From positions 62,001 to 126,000 of the forward strand of contig JASBVM010000004.1 in the NCBI GenBank assembly GCA_029961055.1: a DNA stretch of 64,000 nucleotides. The letters run 5' to 3'. This document shows, in pieces, positions 51,260-60,580 of this stretch. The notes under the pieces are model-generated. The model saw only the letters and a list, made by a program, of their open reading frames with translations. It was not told the origin of the DNA and did no database searches. Every line of letters starts with the position of its first letter. Position 1 is the first letter of the stretch. The stretch is from Bacillota bacterium (GTDB lineage: Bacteria; Bacillota; Sulfobacillia; JAIMAT01). Position numbers and translations under genes: made by a program.

Positions 51260-53964
51260 CACTTGCCACCCCCCGCTGGTTCGAACCGGCTGACGGCCAC
51301 CGCCCAACCACCCGCCTCCAGCATGGGCTGGCCGGGGAAGCGCAGTTCCTTGTACCGGTGGCCGGTCCAGAGCGGCAACTGGTCGGCGTAGTGCGGGCTG
51401 GTGGGGTCACCCGACTCGCCGCCGGGGAAGATGCCCCAGGAGTGGCCCAGGTCGGCGAGGTCGGCGATCATCCGCCAGCTGGGGCCGTGCGTCGAGGGTT
51501 CGCCGCCCGAGACGTCGACGGTGAAGGCGTCGCCCCCCGTGGGGAAGGGACCGCGGCCCAGGGCGGGGCGCTGGGTGAGGGAGGGGATGAGGCGCCTGTG
51601 CAGATCGCCCCACCGCCATCGAGCCGGGTTGTCGCCCAGCTTGGCGCGGAGATCGGCCACCGCCTCGCCCAGCGCCTGGAGCATCACTTCCTCGCGGCTC
51701 CGGTCCGTCTGCTGGACCGGGTCGAAGAACCAGGAGCGATCCGAGCCGGCCGGGTAGGCGACGGACTTGTACAGGGCCGACCCCGCGGGGGCGGTGGTCA
51801 TCACCTCCAGCGCCTGCAGGAGCGACGCCCTCCAGCCCGACTGGGCGGGCTGGAACCCCTTCAGGCGGAAGTCGGGGAAGCGTTCCAAGCCGGCTTGCTC
51901 CCACCAGGGTCCGAAGGTGTCCTCCAGGTAATGGCTCAGCCAGCTCCACCAGATGGCCGGCGCCGCCTGGTCCTCGGCCATCCGGCCGTCCCAGCGCTGC
52001 AGCAGGTCCGCCGACTGGCGGAGCTCGGGGGAGCTCGCCGGGCTCGCCCGCACCGCGGCCACCAGGACGGGGACCAGGCGGAGTGCCAGGCTGTCCACCC
52101 GGGAGGACTGCAGCTCGGCCATCCGTTCCCGGGTGAGCGGGCGGTGGGCCGGGTCGCCCAGCCAGGCGTGGACCGTGGCCGCGCGGTAGCCCGCGTCGAA
52201 GCCGCTCTCGGTGGTGCCGATGTAATAGGGGTAGTCGGGGCCGACCTCGCGCTGGTTGGAGGTGAAGGCGAAGTGGCTCGCGGGGTTGGCCACCTGTGGC
52301 ACCCGCTCGTAGGGGATCAGCCCCTGCCAGTCGTGCCGCGGGTCGCTCCCGTCCAGGGGCAGCCAGGGCTGGCCCCCTTCCACCAGCGGGTAGTAACCGG
52401 CGGAGAGGATGCCGATGTCGCCCTGCGTGGTGGCGTAGGCGAAGTTCTGGGTGGGGCTGCCCCAGCGCCGGAGCGCCGCCCGCACGCCCGTGGCGTTCTG
52501 CGCCCGCATCAGGGCGTCGAGCGCGGCGAAATCGTCCGAGAAGAGGTTCCCCGTCCAGGCCAGGCTGACCACCCGGCCGGGGAGCGGCGGGAAGCCCGGC
52601 AGATCGGCCGGGAGCACCGGTCCATGGACGGTCCAGCGGAGGGTGAAGCGTTCGGGCGCCCGTCCCTTCACCGGGATCTCCAGGGTCCGGGTGGCGAAGC
52701 GGAGCCAGCGGCCGCCGTGGAGGTAGAGGCCCGGGTGGGCCGGATCGGTGGTCTCTACGTAGTAGAAGGACTGCTGGTTCTGCACGTTGGTCAGGCTCCA
52801 GGCGACGTTCCGGTTGTGCCCGATGATCACCCCCGGCGTCCCCGGGATGCTCACCCCGTAGACGTGGAGGTCCGGAGCCTCCAGGTGGATCTCGTACCAG
52901 ATCGAAGGAAGGGTGAGGGCCAGGTGCGGATCGCCGGCCAGGAGCGGCTTCCCGGTCGCGGTCAGCGTCCCGTCCACCACCCAGTTGTTGCTGTCGGAGA
53001 GGCCGCTGGCCAGCGAACCGGTGACGGGTCCGCCGGCCAGGGCGTTCCGGACGGCACGGTCCAGGGCCAGCCAGTCCACCGCCTCGGGGGAGGGGGGCAG
53101 GGCGGCGCCCGGCGTCGCCTCGACCAGCCGGCTGGCCAGCGGCGCCCGGGCGCTGAGGCCGCCCACCCCGGCACCCGGGGCGAAGGGCAGGAGCACCCGC
53201 TCCAGCGCCGCCCGGTCCGGCGGCGTGGCCGGCGGGTAGGGCCCAGGGTCGTAAGGGAACTGGGGGTTGACGGCGGTGGCGCGGAAGAGCGCATTCGCCC
53301 GCTCCGCTCCCAGCCGGGCGGTGATGGCCGCCCGCTCCAGCGGGGAGGTGCTGAAGGCGAGGTCCTCGGCCATGAAGCCCTGGACCACCAGGCTGTCCGC
53401 CACGGTCCAGGGCGCCGGGCGGAAGCGGAGCAGCCCGAAGAGGGCCGGCAGCCGGCCCTGGTCCGAAGCCTCGCGGATCCAGGCGTTGACGCCCTGCGCG
53501 TAGGCTTCCATCTCCGCGTGGATGCGCGGCTCCTCGCGGGCGATCCGTTCCGCCGAAGCCTGGGCGGTCGGCCAGAGCCCCAGCGTCAGCTGGAACCGGT
53601 CACTGGGCAGGGCTGCCGGGCCCAGGATCTCGGCGAGACGCCCCTTGCTCTGCCGCCGGAGGAGCTCCATCTCCAGGAGCCGCTCCCGCCCGGTCAGGTA
53701 TCCCTGGGCGAAGAAGAGGTCGTGATCGTTCTGCGCGAAGATGTGGGGCACGCCCCAGCGGTCGAAGTCGACGGTGACCGGCGCCTGCAGGCCGGCGATC
53801 CGGAGCCTCTCCGGCACGGGCCGCCAGGAACCGGCGAAGACGCCGCGGGTCGGCTCGAAGGTCGGTCCCAGCGGCGGCAAAGGGCCCAGGGGCAGGAAGA
53901 GGGCGACGACCAGCAGCGACGACAGGACCGCGGCGCCCAGCCCCCTGCCCAGGGAAGCTCGCAT
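51259..53964 (-). CDS. Penicillin acylase family protein
   Basis: This 901-residue Ntn-hydrolase has an N-terminal hydrophobic signal/anchor (residues 10-30), a leader and alpha-chain with WGVPHIFAQNDHDLFFAQGY, and autocleavage before Ser325 in GLSDSNNWVVDG. Beta-chain motifs include GDPHLALTLPSIWYEIHL and SLTNVQNQQSFYYVE. Homologs hydrolyse penicillin G, cephalosporins or acyl-homoserine lactones. The protein should be exported. It lies downstream of the Ttr-like operon on the same strand after a 78-base gap. The real substrate is unknown. Confidence 0.92.
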   Translation of the reverse strand: MRASLGRGLGAAVLSSLLVVALFLPLGPLPPLGPTFEPTRGVFAGSWRPVPERLRIAGLQAPVTVDFDRWGVPHIFAQNDHDLFFAQGYLTGRERLLEMELLRRQSKGRLAEILGPAALPSDRFQLTLGLWPTAQASAERIAREEPRIHAEMEAYAQGVNAWIREASDQGRLPALFGLLRFRPAPWTVADSLVVQGFMAEDLAFSTSPLERAAITARLGAERANALFRATAVNPQFPYDPGPYPPATPPDRAALERVLLPFAPGAGVGGLSARAPLASRLVEATPGAALPPSPEAVDWLALDRAVRNALAGGPVTGSLASGLSDSNNWVVDGTLTATGKPLLAGDPHLALTLPSIWYEIHLEAPDLHVYGVSIPGTPGVIIGHNRNVAWSLTNVQNQQSFYYVETTDPAHPGLYLHGGRWLRFATRTLEIPVKGRAPERFTLRWTVHGPVLPADLPGFPPLPGRVVSLAWTGNLFSDDFAALDALMRAQNATGVRAALRRWGSPTQNFAYATTQGDIGILSAGYYPLVEGGQPWLPLDGSDPRHDWQGLIPYERVPQVANPASHFAFTSNQREVGPDYPYYIGTTESGFDAGYRAATVHAWLGDPAHRPLTRERMAELQSSRVDSLALRLVPVLVAAVRASPASSPELRQSADLLQRWDGRMAEDQAAPAIWWSWLSHYLEDTFGPWWEQAGLERFPDFRLKGFQPAQSGWRASLLQALEVMTTAPAGSALYKSVAYPAGSDRSWFFDPVQQTDRSREEVMLQALGEAVADLRAKLGDNPARWRWGDLHRRLIPSLTQRPALGRGPFPTGGDAFTVDVSGGEPSTHGPSWRMIADLADLGHSWGIFPGGESGDPTSPHYADQLPLWTGHRYKELRFPGQPMLEAGGWAVAVSRFEPAGGGK

Positions 53965-54042
53965 GTTCTCCCTCCCGCGAAAGGCATTCTCCGCACGCGG
54001 GAGGGCACCTGCGGGGGGCGGGGACCGGGCGCCCCGGGGCGA

Positions 54043-57000
54043 TCAGGCCCGGCGCACTTCCACCCGGGCGTCCAGCTCCGACGCCCCGCCGCCGATCGGG
54101 TCCTGCAGGTTCATCCCCAGGAGGGGATCCACCGGCTGGAGCCAGTTCGGGTTCCAGCCCTCTCCCCGGCCGGGCGCGTAACCGCTCTCCTCGTGCATCG
54201 GCTGGTCCAGGCGGAAGGAGGTGTGGCCGTACGGCCGGACCGCCGGGACGAGACGGCCGTCGATCTCCAGCGGCCGGCTCCCGTAGGCGGTGTGACCGAA
54301 GTTGTAGGAGGCGCCCACCACCCCCGGGCGGATCCCCTCGGTCAGGTGGGCGCGGGCGCGGGCGCGGCCGGACGCCGCCTCCACCCAGACCCAGTCGCCC
54401 TCGCGGATTCCCCGGACCTCGGCGTCGCGCGGGTGGATCCAGAGGAGGTCCTCGCCCCGGATCTCGCGCAGCCAGGCGTCCGCGATGGTCCGGTGGGTGC
54501 CGGCGTTCCGCGCCTTCCAGTTGATCAGCTGGAGCGGGCGCGGGTCGTCCACTTCCTGCCCGTCGAAGCGCCGGACCGGTTCCAGCCGCGGCAGGCCGTC
54601 GAAGGGCTCGCCCGTCACGGGGTGGGTGAGCGCGGCCACGCCCGCGTCGTAGAAGTTGGCCTGGCCACCGAAGCGGTAGCGGAGCCACTCGCCCTCGTAC
54701 TCGTTCCCCGGCGCCTCGAAGCGGCCGCCCCGGTTGAGCACGTAGACCACCTTCGGCCACTCCTCCGGCTTGACGGCGCGCCGCCAGGCGGCCGCGTCCC
54801 ACGTCCGCCCCAGGGCGAGGAGGCGGGCGCGCTCGAAGGCGGCTTCCTCCTCCTCGTCGGCGTCCGGGACCGGTTCCCCGTCGAAGGCGAGGTTGGCCGC
54901 CACCTTGAGATAGAAATCCTCGGCCCGGTCCAGCGGCTCGCCGCCCGGGAAGGCCCGCGGACCCACGCCGGGCAGCCCCATCCGCTTGAAGAGCTCGATC
55001 AGCACGTCCTGGAGGTCCCGCGGCCCCTCGGGGTCGGGGAAGACCCGCGTCACCGGCTGCTGGATGTGGCTGAAGCGGGTGCGCAGGACCGGGTAGATGT
55101 GCTCCAGCCCCCAGCGCTCCAGGTAGCTGACGTCGGGCAGAAGGAAGTCGGCGAACTGGCTGGACTCCGCCACCTCCAGGTCGAAGGCGACCACCAGCGG
55201 CAGCTTCTCGGGCGAGCGGAGCACCTCCTCCTGCAGCTGCGGGGCGGGGTCGGAGGCGAGCGGCGAGTGCCGGTAGAGGAAGAGCGCCTTCAGCGGGTAA
55301 GGGTAGCCCGCCCCCGCGCTGGGGAGGACCTCCTGGCAGAGGTTGCCGCTGAACGGGTACCAGTAACGCCGGGCCGGCCCTTCCCGGGAGAGCGAGACCT
55401 TGCGGTAGTCGGTCTGCTGGCGCGTCACCGGCACACCCCAGGCCTGGTGACCGCCCGGCACGTTCAAGAGGTCGTAGCGCCCCTGGACGTCGTGGAACTG
55501 GGCGCCCGCGTTCATGTCGCCACCCTTCCAGTCGTGGTTGCCCACCAGGTGGTTGAGGGCGTTGATGGCGCGGAGCGTGTAGTAGCCGTTGGTGTGCATC
55601 GCCGGTCCGCGGTAGGCGAGGAGGGCGACGCGCTTGCCGTGCGAGGTCCACTCCCGGGCCAGCTGCTCCAGGAGGTCGAGGGGCACACCGGCCAGATCCG
55701 CGTACTCCTGGAGGCTCTTCTCCATCAGCCGCTCCCGGTAGAGGTCGAAGACGGAGCGGACGGGGATGCCGGCCACCTCCGCGTCGACGAAGAGCTCGCC
55801 CTCCGGGGCCTGCTTCGCCGGCAGCGGCTTGCCCTGCCAGAGGACCACCGGGCCGTCGGCCTCGGAGCCGGCGGGCGCGAGTCCGATCTCCGACGCCTTG
55901 AGCAGCGGCCGCTCCGGGCGGTCGAGCCGGACGAGGAAGGTGGCGTCGCTCCAGGTGGGCTCGCCGTCAGCCGCGGCGGCCCTGGCGTTGGGATTTGTCA
56001 GGTAGCGGCGGTCGTAGCGCCCCTTCTCCACGATCCAGCGTGCCATGCCCAGCGCCAGCGCGGCGTCGGCGCCGGGGCGGACCGGCACCCACCAGTCGGC
56101 CTTCTGCGCGGTGGCGGAGAGGCGGGGGTCGACCACCGCCATCTTCATGCCCCGCGCCAGGGCGTTGGTCAGCATGGGCGCCAGGTAGACCGGTCCCTTG
56201 TTGGCCACGGCGGGGTTGGAGCCCCAGACGATGAGGAAGTCGCAGTGCTCCAGATCCGCGTAGAGCCGGTCCTTCTTGGTCTTGCCCTGGTGCGAGCGGC
56301 GGGTGCCGATGACGCCGCTGACGCCGCAGACGCCGCCGTGGTTGAAGAAGTTGACCGAGCCCAGCGTGCGGTTCCAGAGACGCTGGCCGACGAAGGTGGT
56401 GCGGTCGCCGCCGATGCAGGCGATCTGGTTGGCCTTGGGCCCCAGGTCGGGGTGGCGCGGATCGATGAGCGTCTCCCGGTACTTGGCCTCGAACTCGGCC
56501 TGGCTCATCTCGCCGCCCCGGACCCGGGCCAGGTCGGCCTTCACCTGCTCCTCGGGGACGAAGGCCCAGAGCTGGCGGAGACCGGGCGTGCCGAGCCTGG
56601 GGCTGCCGTCGAGGATCTCGCGGATCGCTTCCTCCCAGGTGACGCTCTCCCAGCGGCCGCTTCCCCGGGGTCCCACGCGGCGGAGCGGCCGGGTGACGCG
56701 GTGCAGGTCGAAGGCGGTCTGGATCCCCGCCTGGCCCTTGAGGCAGGCGCGTCCCCCGCGGCCGGCGTGGCTCGTCACCGCCATGCGCATGGTCCCGTGC
56801 CGCGCCACCTGCTGGGCCGGCGTCGTGTACGGGGCCGGCCCGTAGGGGACGGTGTTGATCGGGCTGTAAGGATTGCCGGAGATCTTCCGGACGAAGGAGG
56901 TCGGGTCCTGGGCCGAGCGGCCCGGCACCTCGGTGAGCAGCGCCTTGATGGAACAGAGCGAGTTGCACTGGACGCAGGTGGTGTAGATCACCCGCGAGGC

Positions 57001-57156
57001 GTCGTAATCCTCGGAGAAGTCGCCCACGCCGTGCGACGCGCCGCCGGCCAGCCAGCGCTGGATCGTCCGCCAGCCGACCGACCCTCCGGCGGAGGCGACG
57101 AGGAAGGTGCCGACCGCCGCGCTGGTTCCCAGGAACTGGCGCCTGGTCTGTTTCAT
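54043..57156 (-). CDS. Molybdopterin oxidoreductase catalytic subunit (TtrA/SrdA-like)
   Basis: The 1037-residue enzyme has a Tat signal (KQTRRQFLGTSAA) and a [4Fe-4S] site C61-x2-C64-x3-C68 with C138. A Mo-bis-pterin domain carries likely ligand Cys in NHGGVCGVSGVIG and the usual GSNPAVANKGPVYL and GVSGVIGTRRSHQG stretches. Length and gene order (B-C-A) match tetrathionate (TtrA) and selenate (SrdA) reductases; polysulfide or thiosulfate reductase (PsrA/PhsA) is possible but those proteins are shorter. It acts outside the membrane. The ATG overlaps the stop of the membrane-subunit gene (ATGA). Confidence 0.85.
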   Translation of the reverse strand: MKQTRRQFLGTSAAVGTFLVASAGGSVGWRTIQRWLAGGASHGVGDFSEDYDASRVIYTTCVQCNSLCSIKALLTEVPGRSAQDPTSFVRKISGNPYSPINTVPYGPAPYTTPAQQVARHGTMRMAVTSHAGRGGRACLKGQAGIQTAFDLHRVTRPLRRVGPRGSGRWESVTWEEAIREILDGSPRLGTPGLRQLWAFVPEEQVKADLARVRGGEMSQAEFEAKYRETLIDPRHPDLGPKANQIACIGGDRTTFVGQRLWNRTLGSVNFFNHGGVCGVSGVIGTRRSHQGKTKKDRLYADLEHCDFLIVWGSNPAVANKGPVYLAPMLTNALARGMKMAVVDPRLSATAQKADWWVPVRPGADAALALGMARWIVEKGRYDRRYLTNPNARAAAADGEPTWSDATFLVRLDRPERPLLKASEIGLAPAGSEADGPVVLWQGKPLPAKQAPEGELFVDAEVAGIPVRSVFDLYRERLMEKSLQEYADLAGVPLDLLEQLAREWTSHGKRVALLAYRGPAMHTNGYYTLRAINALNHLVGNHDWKGGDMNAGAQFHDVQGRYDLLNVPGGHQAWGVPVTRQQTDYRKVSLSREGPARRYWYPFSGNLCQEVLPSAGAGYPYPLKALFLYRHSPLASDPAPQLQEEVLRSPEKLPLVVAFDLEVAESSQFADFLLPDVSYLERWGLEHIYPVLRTRFSHIQQPVTRVFPDPEGPRDLQDVLIELFKRMGLPGVGPRAFPGGEPLDRAEDFYLKVAANLAFDGEPVPDADEEEEAAFERARLLALGRTWDAAAWRRAVKPEEWPKVVYVLNRGGRFEAPGNEYEGEWLRYRFGGQANFYDAGVAALTHPVTGEPFDGLPRLEPVRRFDGQEVDDPRPLQLINWKARNAGTHRTIADAWLREIRGEDLLWIHPRDAEVRGIREGDWVWVEAASGRARARAHLTEGIRPGVVGASYNFGHTAYGSRPLEIDGRLVPAVRPYGHTSFRLDQPMHEESGYAPGRGEGWNPNWLQPVDPLLGMNLQDPIGGGASELDARVEVRRA

Positions 57157-58493
57157 ACCTGTTCACCCCCGTCGGTCTCGGCCGCCTCGGCGGCGGGCGC
57201 GGGCTCCAGGGGCAGCAGCGTGGCCGCCCCCGTGTACAGCCAGAGGGCCACGGCGAAGACACCGGCGGCCATCAGCCACTCGAAGAGGTTGGGTGCGTAG
57301 AAGCTCCAGGGCAGCCCGGGCATCACCGGCGGGATGAGGGCGGGGACGACGATGTTGACGCGGACCCCGACGATGCCTGCCAGCACCAAAAGGGCGGCCA
57401 GCGGCTGGAGCCGCCGGTCGTGCCGGCGCCAGGAGCGAACCATGAGCAAGATGGGAAGGATGGCCCCCACCGTCAGCTGGAGCCCCCAGAACGTCCACGC
57501 GAAGGGCCCCAGGAACTGGGCGGTCAGGATCTCCAGCTCGTGCGGGCCGGCGTCGTAGACGGCTACCACGTACTCGAAGACCTGGAGCATCCAGTCCAGG
57601 GTCAGCAAGGCCACCAGGAACTTCGAGAGGCTGTCCATGAGCTCCGGGTCGGCGGGCCGGCCCGAGACGCGCTCTCGGGTCCAGTAGAGCAGCAGCGCCA
57701 GGGCCGCACCCGAGGTGATGGCGGAGACGACGAAGATGACCGGGAAGATACCGGTGTTCCAGGCCGGACGGGCTCGGGCGGCGGCGAAGAGGAGGCCGGT
57801 GCCGCCGTGGACGCCGAAGACGGCCAGCGGGATGCCGACGATGCCGAGGATCTTGCGGATGCGGCGGTCGCGCCGTTCGGCGGCCTCGCTCAGATCGCGC
57901 GAACCGAGGCGCAGCCAGGCGGCCACGCGTGCCCGCCAGCCGCTCCCCTGGGCGGCGCGGATCAGATCGGTCCGCATGGAGAAGTAGAGCTCTGCCGCCA
58001 GCAGGGCAATGTACAGGACGTAGAAGCGGATCTCCCAGGCCAGGACGCTGCGCGGGTTCCAGAAGATCCAGGCGTTCAAGGCCCGCTCGGGATGGCCCAG
58101 GTCTAACCAGACGAAGAGCATGCCGATCATCATGGACAGGATGGCGGCCAGCAGGGCGTCCCGGCCGACCGGCTGGAACTGCTCCTGCCCGAAGACGTGG
58201 ACGAGGCTCGAGAGGAGGAAGGCGCCGGCGGACAGCCCCAGGAAGAAGATATAGAGGGCGATCCACAACCCCCACGGCGTCCAGCTGCTCAGCTGGGTGA
58301 GGGCGAGCCCGCCCACGAGCGAGTGGGCGATCATGCCCAAGGTCGCGAACCCGGCCAGCGTGAGCGGCGCGAACCAGGCGAGGGCCGCCTTCCGCGATGG
58401 CCAGGTGATGCCGTACCGGTCGGCCGGCAAGCCACCTGTCCACTCGTCGGGCAGCGGTCGGACCCGAGGCAGGTCCAGCGTCTTCTCCGACAT
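57153..58493 (-). CDS. NrfD/PsrC-type membrane quinol-oxidising subunit (TtrC-like)
   Basis: This 446-residue integral membrane protein has about nine or ten helices and the NrfD pattern (WGLWIALYIFFLGLSAGAFLLSSLVHVFG near residue 73, FVWLDLGHPERALNAW near residue 124 and FAWTFWGLQLTVGAILP near residue 337). It should take electrons from the quinone pool and pass them to the Fe-S subunit. GAGGGGGAG lies about seven bases before the ATG at 58493. It is co-translated with the catalytic subunit. Confidence 0.88.
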   Translation of the reverse strand: MSEKTLDLPRVRPLPDEWTGGLPADRYGITWPSRKAALAWFAPLTLAGFATLGMIAHSLVGGLALTQLSSWTPWGLWIALYIFFLGLSAGAFLLSSLVHVFGQEQFQPVGRDALLAAILSMMIGMLFVWLDLGHPERALNAWIFWNPRSVLAWEIRFYVLYIALLAAELYFSMRTDLIRAAQGSGWRARVAAWLRLGSRDLSEAAERRDRRIRKILGIVGIPLAVFGVHGGTGLLFAAARARPAWNTGIFPVIFVVSAITSGAALALLLYWTRERVSGRPADPELMDSLSKFLVALLTLDWMLQVFEYVVAVYDAGPHELEILTAQFLGPFAWTFWGLQLTVGAILPILLMVRSWRRHDRRLQPLAALLVLAGIVGVRVNIVVPALIPPVMPGLPWSFYAPNLFEWLMAAGVFAVALWLYTGAATLLPLEPAPAAEAAETDGGEQV

Positions 58494-58516
58494 GCGGCAC
58501 TCCCCCTCGGCGGAAG

Positions 58517-59392
58517 TCAGCGCAGGTAGTAGACACGCGGCTCGGTGCCGAGCTCCTCCCGCAGCCGGAAGGCGCGCGGGCTGGAGGCCAGGCGTGCCAC
58601 CAGGCTGTCGGGGTCGTCCAGGTCGCCGAAGTAGCGGGCGTCGGCGATGCACGCCTCCACGCAGGCCGGCTCCTCGCCCCTCTCCAGGCGGTGGAGGCAG
58701 AAGCTGCACTTGCGGACGTTGCCCACGGGGGACTGACCGGCTTCCCGCTCTCCTCTCGGGACGCCGTACTCCGGCGCCTGCACCAGGTTGAAACCCAGCA
58801 TCTCGTCGCCCTGGCCCTCGCCGTATCCCTCGCCGAAGTCGAAACTGCGCGCCCCGTAGGGGCAGGCGACGATGCAGTAGCGGCAGCCGATGCAGCGCTC
58901 GTAGTCGATGGCGACGATCCCGTTCTCCAGCTTGTAGGTGGCGCCCACCGGACAGACCCAGATGCAGGGGGCGTTGTCGCACTGCATGCAGGGCCTGGGA
59001 AGGTTGACATGACCCGTGTTGGGGAAGGTGCCGCTCTCGTATTCGAGCACCACGTTGTAACTGACGCCGGGCGGGGTCCGGTTCTCGGCCTTGCAGGCGA
59101 CGGTGCAGGTGTCGCAGCCGACGCATTTTTGAAGATCGATCACCATGCCCCAGCGGGGCCCCTTCCTCTCCTGGGGCGCCGGCTGGGGCAGCTCCCGCCC
59201 GAACTCGCGCTGCACCGCCCCGTTCCACCGTGCCCGGAAGGTCGCTCCGTCCAGTTCGCCGCGGGCCACCTTCTGGGCGTCGGCGGCCATGGCCAGTCCC
59301 AGCGCCACGTCATGGCCGCCGGGCGACAGCACCGACTCGGGATCCGGCAGCGAGCGGACGACCGCCTCGTCTGCCCCGGGTTCACGCGCCAC
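58517..59392 (-). CDS. 4Fe-4S electron-transfer subunit (TtrB/NrfC/PsrB-like)
   Basis: The 291-residue protein has four cysteine clusters: CVGCDTCTVACK, CMQCDNAPCIWVCP, CIGCRYCIVACP and CSFCLHRLERGEEPACVEAC. It is the ferredoxin-like link between the membrane and catalytic subunits. The GTG at 59392 with AAGGGGTGG seven bases upstream is preferred; GTG at 59401 and a longer GTG at 59530 are possible. The longer version has no Shine-Dalgarno and would translate the AT-richer promoter region. It is the first gene of the operon, so regulation is probably at the sites in 59411-59471. Confidence 0.85.
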   Translation of the reverse strand: MAREPGADEAVVRSLPDPESVLSPGGHDVALGLAMAADAQKVARGELDGATFRARWNGAVQREFGRELPQPAPQERKGPRWGMVIDLQKCVGCDTCTVACKAENRTPPGVSYNVVLEYESGTFPNTGHVNLPRPCMQCDNAPCIWVCPVGATYKLENGIVAIDYERCIGCRYCIVACPYGARSFDFGEGYGEGQGDEMLGFNLVQAPEYGVPRGEREAGQSPVGNVRKCSFCLHRLERGEEPACVEACIADARYFGDLDDPDSLVARLASSPRAFRLREELGTEPRVYYLR

Positions 59393-59410
59393 CTGAGCCA
59401 CCCCTTCGTC

Positions 59411-59471
59411 TACACGGCATCGTGTCGTGTAATCGGCGAGGGAAGCGTAGCGAGCACGACGTGACGTCGTG
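59411..59471. promoter_or_regulatory. Operator-like inverted repeats upstream of the Ttr-like operon
   Basis: Two inverted repeats lie just before the Fe-S subunit gene: TACACG-N9-CGTGTA (59411-59431) and CACGAC-GTGAC-GTCGTG (59455-59471). A weak minus-strand promoter, TTGTGA with GATACA 17 bases apart, overlaps the second site. Confidence 0.55.
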
Positions 59472-59614
59472 TATCGCCCGGTGGAGGTATCTTCACAATT
59501 GGAAAGATTGAGAGGAACAAAACGATTCACCGGTCGGTGAGTAACGAGAAGAAGTGCGGTTGCACCCTGAACGGGAAGGTGAATCCTTGCGGCTCGCGTT
59601 GGCCGAGAACGGGA

Positions 59615-60580
59615 TCAGCCGATCCAGGCGGCGAAGGTGGTGCAGCGGATCAGGAGCACCGCCGCCAGCGGCAGAAAGGCGAGCAGGCTGGCCAGCAAGA
59701 GCCCGGCGCTGTTCGAGAGCCAGTGGACCGGCAGGTGCCGGCCGGCCCGGCCTTGGCCCGCTTCGATCAGGTGCCACAGGCGGAGATTCTCCCTGGCCGA
59801 GACCGGCCTAGCCGGCCTCCGGCGGGCGGCGAAGGGTGAGACCAGCGCCTCCGCCTCGGCGGCCGCAGCCTGCGGTGGCGCTCCCGGGGTCTCGATCAGC
59901 GCGGCCAGCGCCTCCAGCAGATCGGAGGGGCGGCTGCCGGCGGCCAGGGCCGCTTCGTCGGCCGCCGTCTCGCGCAGCTCCTCCAGGCGGCCAGCGGCAT
60001 AGCCCAGGAGGGGGACGTAGGGGAAGGAGCGCTGCAGGACCGCCTCCAGCAACCGGTGGAGCGGGTCGCGGTGGCGGACGTGGTCGAGTTCGTGGCGGAG
60101 CACGGCGAGGAGTGGCTCGTCGTCCAGCCGCGCCAGCGACGGCGAGAGAAAGACCCCCGGTCGCAGGAGGCCGAGCGTGAAGGCCTCGGGCGTCGTGGGT
60201 CGGGCCAGCACGTGAAGGACGGAGCGCTCCTGCGGGAGCAGCCGCCCGTCGCGCGCCAGGCGGTCGAGGCGGACCGCCAGCCCGGTCCCGCCGCCGTCGA
60301 GTCCGATCCGCTCGACCAGCCCGCGCCGGAGGGCGCGGACCCGCCGGACGCCCAGGGCGACGCCGAGCAGCGTCACGGCGGAGCTGGCGCCCAGGGCCGT
60401 CACCAGCGCCAGGAAGAGGAGCTGCGGCAGCACCAGGGAGCAGGTGGGACAGACGCCGCCCTTCGGGATGAGGGAGCGGATCTCGACCTCGTAGACGGCG
60501 GAGGCGAGCAGGAGAACGACCAGCTGCACCAGCGCGAAGGTGCCCCAGGAGGCCAGGCGGCGATAGGCCATGGGCTTCAT
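59615..60580 (-). CDS. M56 family (BlaR1-like) membrane metallopeptidase
   Basis: This 321-residue protein has two N-terminal and one or two C-terminal membrane segments and an M56 peptidase domain with HELDH (H163, E164, H167). BlaR1/MecR1-type proteins sense a ligand and cleave the cognate BlaI repressor. A beta-lactam sensor domain is not visible, and the C-terminal end is short. The start (ATG at 60580) overlaps the BlaI stop. Confidence 0.87.
   Translation of the reverse strand: MKPMAYRRLASWGTFALVQLVVLLLASAVYEVEIRSLIPKGGVCPTCSLVLPQLLFLALVTALGASSAVTLLGVALGVRRVRALRRGLVERIGLDGGGTGLAVRLDRLARDGRLLPQERSVLHVLARPTTPEAFTLGLLRPGVFLSPSLARLDDEPLLAVLRHELDHVRHRDPLHRLLEAVLQRSFPYVPLLGYAAGRLEELRETAADEAALAAGSRPSDLLEALAALIETPGAPPQAAAAEAEALVSPFAARRRPARPVSARENLRLWHLIEAGQGRAGRHLPVHWLSNSAGLLLASLLAFLPLAAVLLIRCTTFAAWIG

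Noticed and set aside
51358-57300. A very long plus-strand open frame opposite the acylase and TtrA-like genes
   Set aside because: It is the antisense of two well-supported genes with clear motifs and is open only because of high G+C; no domain is seen.
59393-59530. N-terminal extension of the Fe-S subunit to 59530
   Set aside because: No ribosome site; the segment overlaps promoter-like repeats and is not typical of the family.
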